Origin: Treponema sp.
Lineage (GTDB): Bacteria > Spirochaetota > Spirochaetia > Treponematales > Breznakiellaceae
Length of the DNA: 36,391 nucleotides
Assembly: GCA_031281555.1 (NCBI GenBank)
Contig: JAITFK010000060.1
Span: forward strand, 1 to 36,391
Direction of reading: 5' to 3'
The number at the start of each line of letters is the position of its first letter. Within the stretch, counting starts at the first letter, position 1. The notes beneath the pieces are model-generated. The model saw only the letters and a list, made by a program, of their open reading frames with translations. It was not told where the DNA came from and made no database searches. This document shows positions 1 through 6,505 of the stretch, piece after piece. Position numbers and translations under genes: made by a program.

Positions 1-434
1 TGAGTAATGCTTCTCGCCGTAAGCAAAATAACAGTGGAAAAAACAAAACTGACAATAAGGGCGGCTGTTACGGAATCCCAGTCATGCTTCTCAATAAACC
101 TGGACAAAACAATGCCGCCATGCGCCATAAAGGAACCGATAGTGAAACGCCTCAATTCTTCGGAGGGGGCAAGAGCTATTCCCGGATACATACTTAGGAT
201 TTGGAAGATAATTATAAAAACAGGTATGTAAGGCCAATATGTTACAAACGAATAAAAACTGATACCGGTGTAATCAAAAAACATCATATAATAAATTCTA
301 ACCCAAAAAAAGCCCCATCCAACGGAAAGCATGACTCCGATCATATCCGAGAAGATAAAAGCGGTGGCCGTAAGCGCGGAACTGGTACGCCTAAACCGCG
401 TTCTGTACCACACGTCAAATTCGGAAAGGGTCAT
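1..434 (-). CDS. wbaP: WbaP-type undecaprenyl-phosphate sugar phosphotransferase, N-terminal part (cut by window edge)
   Basis: This partial gene starts with ATG at 434 and stays open for 144 codons to the left edge. It encodes the N-terminal membrane domain of a WbaP-like initiating phosphoglycosyltransferase, which in this family moves hexose-1-phosphate from a UDP-sugar to undecaprenyl phosphate at the inner membrane. The visible part has hydrophobic segments at about residues 24-45, 55-80 and 125-140. It also has the family hallmark YPGIALAPSEELRRFT just after the second hydrophobic stretch. The catalytic C-terminal domain lies outside the window, so the sugar specificity cannot be read. 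The start lies 12 bp after the stop of the upstream glycosyltransferase, with no clear Shine-Dalgarno, which suggests translational coupling. As the last visible gene of the block it would supply the lipid-linked first sugar. Confidence 0.85.
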   Translation of the reverse strand, partial: MTLSEFDVWYRTRFRRTSSALTATAFIFSDMIGVMLSVGWGFFWVRIYYMMFFDYTGISFYSFVTYWPYIPVFIIIFQILSMYPGIALAPSEELRRFTIGSFMAHGGIVLSRFIEKHDWDSVTAALIVSFVFSTVILLTARSIT

Positions 435-446
435 ACTTTTAGTCTA

Positions 447-1544
447 TTATATGCGCTTTCTTTCTTCAAGGACCCTGCGCATCCGGTCAATAAACGCGGT
501 CTTGGAAAATTGCCGTACATGCTCTGTAAACACCTCCCGCCGGTTGAATGTTACTTCATTCCTCTCAAAAAAATCCATTGCCGCGATAAGGGATTCCGGC
601 GTTTGTTCGTCAAAAAAAAGGCCTGTTTCGTTTTCTTTTACTGTATCCAGCGCCCCCCCTTCCCTAAAGGCGATTACAGGACAGCCCGCCGCCTGAGCTT
701 CCACAGGAATTATGCCGAAATCTTCGATACCTGGGAAAAGCAGAGCCTTTGCCGAGGCGTACAGTTCCTGCATTTCCCCTTCGGAAATCTTGCCCTTGAA
801 GCTGACAAGCCCGGTTCTTTGATATTTTCTTATCAGTTTTTTCACGGCGCCCGCCCCGGCAACTACCAGTTTCCGGCCCGATTTGACGCAGGCTTCAATG
901 GCAATATCCGCCCTTTTATACCCTGTAATTTGCCCAAAAAAAAGATAGAAATCTTTTGGCACGCGCTCAATGGATAAAAAGTTTTCCACGTCTACCGGGG
1001 GATATATTACCGTAGCTTCCCGATTATAATAACGCCTTATGCGCTTTGCCACATAACTGGAATTCGCGGCAAAATGATCCACTAAATTGGCCGAGCTTAT
1101 GTCCCATAATCTAAGGCGAGGGATCATACGTTTCATAAAAAACCTGACAAGCGCATTAGTTTCTTTGAAATACTCATGATACATATCCCAAAGGTCGCGC
1201 ATTGGACTGTGGCAGTAACAGAGGTGATAGGCTCCGGGATTGGCAACTACCCCTTTTGCTGGCCCCGCTTCGCTGGATATTACAAGGTCATATTTCTGTA
1301 AATTAAAATCCATTAACGCGTTGGGCATCAGGGGCATATAAAGCTGGTAGAGTTTTTTCGCGAATGGCAGGCGGTTTATACTGGAAGTTATAACAAGATG
1401 GCTGTTGATTAAAGGTGAAACCGCTTTGCGATTGTACACATGGGTATAAATGTCCGCGTCGGGAAACATCTCAAGGAGAACTTCGAGCACTTTTTCCCCG
1501 CCGCGCATATTGACGAGCCAGTAGTGGACGATGGCAATCTTCAT
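447..1544 (-). CDS. GT4-family glycosyltransferase
   Basis: This 365-residue protein is a GT-B fold, retaining glycosyltransferase of the GT4 type. The N-terminus has the acceptor-side glycine-rich segment MRGGEKVLEVL at about residues 14-24. The C-terminal half has the donor-binding signature GIEDFGIIPVEAQAAGCPV, with the spaced glutamates typical of GT4. No signal peptide is visible and it should act at the cytoplasmic face of the membrane. It lies 10 bp after manC and has an AAAGGA ribosome site before its ATG. The manC neighbour makes GDP-mannose a reasonable donor guess, so it could be a mannosyltransferase. Donor and acceptor are inference. Confidence 0.88.
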   Translation of the reverse strand: MKIAIVHYWLVNMRGGEKVLEVLLEMFPDADIYTHVYNRKAVSPLINSHLVITSSINRLPFAKKLYQLYMPLMPNALMDFNLQKYDLVISSEAGPAKGVVANPGAYHLCYCHSPMRDLWDMYHEYFKETNALVRFFMKRMIPRLRLWDISSANLVDHFAANSSYVAKRIRRYYNREATVIYPPVDVENFLSIERVPKDFYLFFGQITGYKRADIAIEACVKSGRKLVVAGAGAVKKLIRKYQRTGLVSFKGKISEGEMQELYASAKALLFPGIEDFGIIPVEAQAAGCPVIAFREGGALDTVKENETGLFFDEQTPESLIAAMDFFERNEVTFNRREVFTEHVRQFSKTAFIDRMRRVLEERKRI

Positions 1545-1554
1545 TTTCGTTCCT

Positions 1555-2700
1555 TTATAAAATATCAGTTTTATCCGATTGTTTTATTTTTTCGACAATG
1601 TCACGTACAAGCTGAGTCTTACCTCTTTTGGTAATCAACGCGGCGGGCGGAGAACCCTCTTTGCCTGAACGGATTACCACAATAAGATCTTCAACCCCGG
1701 CTAACGCGACGGGAATGTCAGAATCAACAAAACAACCGTCTGTTCCCGCGGTATATACATCAGCGACTGTATTACCGCCGCTGCTAACGGGAGAATTGCC
1801 TGAGAGAAGGCCGGCATAATCATCCCAACTGCCTATATCAATCCAGTCGAATCCTGCGCGGATCATAACAGTTTGGGTGGATTTTTCGGCGATAGCATAA
1901 TCAAAGGAAATAACCGTTGATTGTTTGTAAGCTTTTTTCAATCCTGTCCATGCATCCAACACATACAGACCTTTTGTTTTAGTATATGAATTTTTATCCG
2001 GGGCTTTAAGTTTTTCAAAAGAGCGGAAAACATCCGCTGCCAGACGGCGGTATTCATCCGCCAGGAAATCACAGCGAAAGGCAAACATTCCAGAATTCCA
2101 GAAATACTTTTTAGAAGCCAAAAACTGTTCCGCCGTTTTACGATCCGGTTTTTCACGAAACGCGGCTGCCCCATAAACATCCCCTGCAAGTTTTTCCGCT
2201 GTTTCAATATAGCCGTAACCTGTTTCCGGACTTGAAGGTGAAATGCCAAATACGACTAGCTTGTTCTGTTCTGCGTATCGCGCAGCCGTGTTTGAGTTTT
2301 TCAAAAAAACATCAAGCGGTTTAATAATGTGATCGCTTGTAAGAACCAGCATAGTCCGGTTCCAGCCGCCTGTTTTTCCGGCATATGCGATGGCGCAGGC
2401 AATTGCGGGAGCTGTGCTCTTTGCCTCAGGCTCCGGAATCAACACAATGCGTTTTTTTTCGGCTGTACTCAATTTGGAACAGGCGGTGATTACAAAGGGC
2501 ATGTGGGTCTTTCCGGTAATGACGATCACTCTGCCGTCATTTTCTGGTATGACCTGCAATGCCCGTTCAAGGCTCAGGGAGAAAAAACTCTCTGTTCCGT
2601 CTTTTGCCGCAGGTAAAAACTGTTTCGGTTTTCTTGAACTGCTTGCCGGCCAAAGCCGCAAGCCGGAGCCCCCGGCCATTATAAGACAATCGTTAATCAT
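1555..2700 (-). CDS. manC: Mannose-1-phosphate guanylyltransferase
   Basis: The enzyme converts mannose-1-phosphate and GTP to GDP-mannose in the cytoplasm. The 381-residue protein has the signature GGSGLRLWPASSSRKPKQFL at residues 10-29, followed by a TSDHII motif equivalent to the family PSDH loop. It also has the ETGYGYIE and FWNSGMFAFR segments of the type II guanylyltransferase family. It lacks the C-terminal phosphomannose isomerase domain of bifunctional AlgA/ManC enzymes, so isomerase and phosphomannomutase must be elsewhere. Its ATG overlaps the TGA of the upstream glycosyltransferase by 4 bp. A run of eight A codes Lys-Lys near residue 84 but shows no sign of disruption. A related use such as GDP-heptose formation is unlikely because a dedicated HddC is present. 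Confidence 0.92.
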   Translation of the reverse strand: MINDCLIMAGGSGLRLWPASSSRKPKQFLPAAKDGTESFFSLSLERALQVIPENDGRVIVITGKTHMPFVITACSKLSTAEKKRIVLIPEPEAKSTAPAIACAIAYAGKTGGWNRTMLVLTSDHIIKPLDVFLKNSNTAARYAEQNKLVVFGISPSSPETGYGYIETAEKLAGDVYGAAAFREKPDRKTAEQFLASKKYFWNSGMFAFRCDFLADEYRRLAADVFRSFEKLKAPDKNSYTKTKGLYVLDAWTGLKKAYKQSTVISFDYAIAEKSTQTVMIRAGFDWIDIGSWDDYAGLLSGNSPVSSGGNTVADVYTAGTDGCFVDSDIPVALAGVEDLIVVIRSGKEGSPPAALITKRGKTQLVRDIVEKIKQSDKTDIL

Positions 2701-3779
2701 GGCGTATCCTTATTTGATTTCAATTCTTTCAAAATAACCGAAGCGGTTTTCTCAAAAGTGTATTTTTTTATAAGAGTGTCGTTAAGATGTAAAAACTGCT
2801 GATCTCTGTCTGATAGAATTTGATGTAATTTGTCATGCAAATCTTTACTGCTGCCAGATTGAAAAAATACAACCGGAAAGTCTGAGTATACTTCTTTAAA
2901 AACTTTTATGTCCGAGATTAGAGCTTTAGTTCCCAATAACATGGCTTCAAGAGGAGGATAGCCAAAACCTTCATATAGGGAAGGTTGTACTAAAAGAGTG
3001 CTTTGCGCGAGCAGTTTCCATTTTTCGTCATCATTTATGTAACCGGAAAAAGAAACTTCGTGTTCCTTAAGCATATTAAGGCGTTTTGCGGTTTTTTTGT
3101 CTCTGGATCGAAATTTTTTCTGTGAACCAATAATAACAAGTTTATATTTTAAACCTTCTTTTCTGCATTGTATAAAAGCGTCTATTAATATATTAAGTCC
3201 TTTATGTTTCTTTATATTTCCCATAAAAATAACAGTTTTTTCCTTTTCTTTAATGTTTTTTAATTCTTTTTGAAACGGTACATTAACTGCGTTTGAGGCG
3301 TTTATTATATTTAATGTATCGCCAAGAAAATAATTAATTCTTAATTTCGAGAATTCAGAAACTGTAAAAATCGCTTTAGAAAGACGCGCCGCTCTTCTAT
3401 AGAAATAAAGCCGCATCCAAAATCCGGGCTTTGTAACAAGATTTGGTATATCTAAAAAAATTATATCATGAATTGTTGAATAGACGGGAACTTTTATGCC
3501 ATTTGGAATATTAAAATAAGGAGTGTAAAAAATATCTCCTGAATTTATTTTCTTAAGTATTGATTTTGGGAAAGCGAACGTATCGCGCAGGGAGAAAGGT
3601 TTTATTTTACAATGGATTACTTCGGCGCTGGAATTATCAGATATTTGAATTATTTTTTCTTTATCTCCAAGAAGAAAAATGGCGGCTCCCGAAGAAAGAA
3701 GAAAAGGAAGAAGCCCTTTAAAATAAGTCTCTATTCCTCCGCTTGAGTTAATATGCCTGCAATCAACTGTTATAATCAT
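2697..3779 (-). CDS. GT4-family glycosyltransferase
   Basis: This 360-residue GT-B glycosyltransferase opens with MIITVDCRHINSSGGIETY, the early glycine-rich acceptor-side loop. The central FMGNIKKHKGLNILIDAF begins the donor domain. PSLYEGFGYPPLEAMLLG near residues 262-279 is the classic GT4 donor signature with the two glutamates seven residues apart. There is no membrane segment. The gene overlaps the upstream fusion gene and downstream manC by 4 bp each (ATGA arrangement), so the three are translationally coupled. A GDP-mannose or GDP-heptose donor would fit the surrounding genes, but this cannot be shown from sequence. Confidence 0.88.
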   Translation of the reverse strand: MIITVDCRHINSSGGIETYFKGLLPFLLSSGAAIFLLGDKEKIIQISDNSSAEVIHCKIKPFSLRDTFAFPKSILKKINSGDIFYTPYFNIPNGIKVPVYSTIHDIIFLDIPNLVTKPGFWMRLYFYRRAARLSKAIFTVSEFSKLRINYFLGDTLNIINASNAVNVPFQKELKNIKEKEKTVIFMGNIKKHKGLNILIDAFIQCRKEGLKYKLVIIGSQKKFRSRDKKTAKRLNMLKEHEVSFSGYINDDEKWKLLAQSTLLVQPSLYEGFGYPPLEAMLLGTKALISDIKVFKEVYSDFPVVFFQSGSSKDLHDKLHQILSDRDQQFLHLNDTLIKKYTFEKTASVILKELKSNKDTP

Positions 3780-6469
3780 GGAATTTCAGCGTTCTTCCAA
3801 TTTGAAGCTTCGAATATTGAATCGTGGAGATATATCCATTGATCCTTTTTAATAGTAAATGTATATTTTCCGTGAGTATATGCCATAGGAGAATGATTCT
3901 TTGAAATTAATATTCCGTTTTCTTTTGGCTGTATGGAAATCGGATTACCCGTGAATGGATTCATAAGATTTTCAACTATGCCATTAAGCGTGAAGAAGGG
4001 GACATCCGCATTTGTCATAAAGTCATCGTTTATAGATAACGCGCCATGAGAATAAAAATCCTTAAACAAAAAAACAGGGTTATATGATTCCCTTGCTTCT
4101 CCATTAATAGATAATGGATCATTTGATATCAAACCGTTAATACTGTTTCCATGATCGGCGATAATTATTATTCTTGTATTATTATATACTTCGTTTTCCC
4201 GTAAATAATCAAGCCATTCGCCTATTTTTAAAAAGAACGCCGTATTTGAATGATAAACTCCGTTATTGGCATATTTCGTTTTTCCGATTTTTGAAGGGGT
4301 TTCCGTTGGTTTTAAAGTTTGTTCTTCAAGCCATACGGAATCATGGGTTGTTTCATTCGTGACCAGAAGCGCAGTTGGCGCGTTTGATTCAAAATTTGTA
4401 AGAACGGGTAAAAAATCCAAAACGGCGTATGAATGTATAAAGTTAATTATGGAATTTCCCATATCATCAGTACTCCAATACCAGCCCGCGTCGTAAATAA
4501 TGGGACGTAAAAGCGGATTATTCATTTTTAACAGGGAGAACCAGATAATATTGCGTATAATTCTTTGATATGTAAAATCTTTTTTTTCAGGGTCATTCTT
4601 TTCATACCATAAACCTGTATATTGTCTCAAAGTATTAAACGCGTTTATTTTTTCATATTTCTTATAAATGGAAATATCAGGTATCCATGAATAATTTGCC
4701 CATGAAGGATCGGTCACCGTAACATTGAACCCGGCGTTTACAAGCGACAGGGGTATTGTTAAAAGCGCCTGATTATGTTTTTCAACAAGCGGGATGTCGT
4801 TTTTAGCGTTCATCTCATATGGCGTATATTCATATCCTCCCCAAAGAGGCGGCGTTCCCATTAATGTGTGACTTGAAAATGAGGCGGTGTTTCTGTAAAG
4901 TGTAAAGCCGTCAAATTGTTTTTCCAACTGTGGATGTTCACTGAAAATAAGCGACACAAATCCATTCACCGCACCATCGGCCATAATAACAATCACATTT
5001 TGATTATTCTTTGAAAGGTTAAAAACAGGCTCGATCAACGCTTTTTCCTGATTATTTTCCATGTTAACGCTAAACAGCGTATATGCTTTATTAATTTTTA
5101 TGATATTGTATAAGGAAATAACTATAAAGAAAATAAATAATATTGATAAAAATGAGCTTAAATAAATAATTTTATTTTTATTAAGAAGAAAAAATATTAA
5201 GAATAATACAAGAATCGGAATTATTACGGAAAGAACAGCTTGAGTAAAGCCGGTCTCCAACACGCCAGTCGTATTAAAGTTAAAAAAATTATTTATTGTA
5301 CCATAATTTCCGCTGAAAGCGACAGTATAAATCGAAAATATCAATGCGAGAAAAACAAAAGTAAAAACTAAAATTGACTTAATCCGATCAGAAAAAAGGA
5401 GAAATATACTTAACGGCCAAAGAAAGAAAAACCCAAAAAAGAATAAATTTGAATAAACAATATAAGTAAAAGGAGAAGCGTATTTTTCTATATTACAGAA
5501 TTCATCCGGTGAAGACGCGATGACAGAGGAAGGAATATATAAGCCGGCAAGCAGGAAAAGTGTAAAACATGAAAGGATAAAAAGGACTAACATATTTCTT
5601 TTGTCATGAAATATTTTAACAAAAAAACGTTTATACAGATAATTAAAATATTTAAGAAATAACGGTAGAAAATAGAAAAGCGATACGATTAATGAAACAA
5701 GCAATCTTTTTTTAAATACACGTAATTTCATAACAAATAACAAATAACAAATAAAAACGGCGAAAATGACACAAAAGATAATATATAAAACTTTTAAAGG
5801 ATTCTTTATTTTGTAAAATATATTTTTGACAAGAGAAAAAATATTATTAAGCGTCCAGTACAAAACAAGCGCAGCGGGCGAATTATAAAGTAATATCAAA
5901 AAAATAAGCGCCATTCCGAAAACCTGAATTCTATCGCGTATGGAAAGGCTATGGGTATATATGACCCCCGCAGCGCAATTAATCAAGGTCATTATTACAG
6001 GAAGAATATTAACAGAAAAACCCCCGATATGAAAAAGCGAATCGGGAGCCCCGATATCTTTTATAAATAAAAAACTTACACCGCGCAGAACCTCAAGGTT
6101 TGACAGGAATGAATATGCCGCGATGAAAAACGGAATCTGAACCAAAAGCCCTATAGAACTGCGAATAGAGTAAAGGGGATGATAATGATTCTGCCGATAA
6201 TAAGTTGAAAGGATCATGAATTGTTCATCGCCTGAAAAAACGGATTTTATCTTTTTTATTTTAGGTCTTAATCGGTTAATTATATCACGTTCCGTAGATT
6301 GCCAGCGTTCCGCCATTATATACAGCGGAAGCGACAGAAAAGAAACCGTTAAACTGACTCCAAGAACTGAAAATATTATATTTTTGAATGTCTTAAAAAA
6401 GAAAACATACACAAATTCTATTATTTGAACAATGGGGGATATGATAACCGTATAGAGAAAATTAAACAT
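3776..6469 (-). CDS. YidC/Oxa1-like domain fused to an alkaline-phosphatase-superfamily (LtaS/EptA-like) transferase, paralogue A
   Basis: This 897-residue fusion has a YidC-like core at residues 1-222. The markers are RPKIKKIKSVFSGDE, QIPFFIAAYSFL and SPAALVLYWTLNN, as in the YidC2/Oxa1 family. About seven further hydrophobic segments follow at residues 226-457. Residues 489-897 form a sulfatase/phosphatase-fold domain with NVIVIMADG (Asp498), a candidate nucleophile Thr535 in SSHTLMGTPP, TTH at 707-709 and ADHG at 772-774. Five core helices plus seven more would place the catalytic domain outside the cytoplasmic membrane, like LtaS and EptA. Ser43 sits where true YidC proteins carry the groove arginine. 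GGAG lies before the ATG, next to a CCGGTTAACCGG palindrome. Family knowledge suggests transfer of a phosphorylated head group; the actual donor is unknown. Glycan or lipid decoration with AEP or another phosphoryl group is inferred from the neighbours. Confidence 0.8.
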   Translation of the reverse strand: MFNFLYTVIISPIVQIIEFVYVFFFKTFKNIIFSVLGVSLTVSFLSLPLYIMAERWQSTERDIINRLRPKIKKIKSVFSGDEQFMILSTYYRQNHYHPLYSIRSSIGLLVQIPFFIAAYSFLSNLEVLRGVSFLFIKDIGAPDSLFHIGGFSVNILPVIMTLINCAAGVIYTHSLSIRDRIQVFGMALIFLILLYNSPAALVLYWTLNNIFSLVKNIFYKIKNPLKVLYIIFCVIFAVFICYLLFVMKLRVFKKRLLVSLIVSLFYFLPLFLKYFNYLYKRFFVKIFHDKRNMLVLFILSCFTLFLLAGLYIPSSVIASSPDEFCNIEKYASPFTYIVYSNLFFFGFFFLWPLSIFLLFSDRIKSILVFTFVFLALIFSIYTVAFSGNYGTINNFFNFNTTGVLETGFTQAVLSVIIPILVLFLIFFLLNKNKIIYLSSFLSILFIFFIVISLYNIIKINKAYTLFSVNMENNQEKALIEPVFNLSKNNQNVIVIMADGAVNGFVSLIFSEHPQLEKQFDGFTLYRNTASFSSHTLMGTPPLWGGYEYTPYEMNAKNDIPLVEKHNQALLTIPLSLVNAGFNVTVTDPSWANYSWIPDISIYKKYEKINAFNTLRQYTGLWYEKNDPEKKDFTYQRIIRNIIWFSLLKMNNPLLRPIIYDAGWYWSTDDMGNSIINFIHSYAVLDFLPVLTNFESNAPTALLVTNETTHDSVWLEEQTLKPTETPSKIGKTKYANNGVYHSNTAFFLKIGEWLDYLRENEVYNNTRIIIIADHGNSINGLISNDPLSINGEARESYNPVFLFKDFYSHGALSINDDFMTNADVPFFTLNGIVENLMNPFTGNPISIQPKENGILISKNHSPMAYTHGKYTFTIKKDQWIYLHDSIFEASNWKNAEIP

Positions 6470-6477
6470 TAATAACT

Positions 6478-6489
6478 CCGGTTAACCGG
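6478..6489. promoter_or_regulatory. 12-bp perfect palindrome before paralogue A
   Basis: CCGGTTAACCGG lies in the 36-bp gap between the two fusion genes. In the minus-strand mRNA it can fold as a 4-bp CCGG stem with a TTAA loop. Its 3' arm supplies the first GG of the GGAG ribosome site of paralogue A. It could lower translation of A relative to B, or be a protein site. The short stem makes either reading tentative. Confidence 0.35.
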
Positions 6490-6505
6490 CAGTCAGCGCG
6501 AATGA

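Noticed and set aside
201-977. Plus-strand frame of 258 codons
   Set aside because: It is antisense to the GT4 gene and the wbaP start, both of which show clear family motifs, and itself shows none.
2444-2462. A8 tract in manC as a phase-variation switch
   Set aside because: The run codes normal residues in a conserved-length enzyme, and similar short A-runs are common in this AT-leaning DNA.
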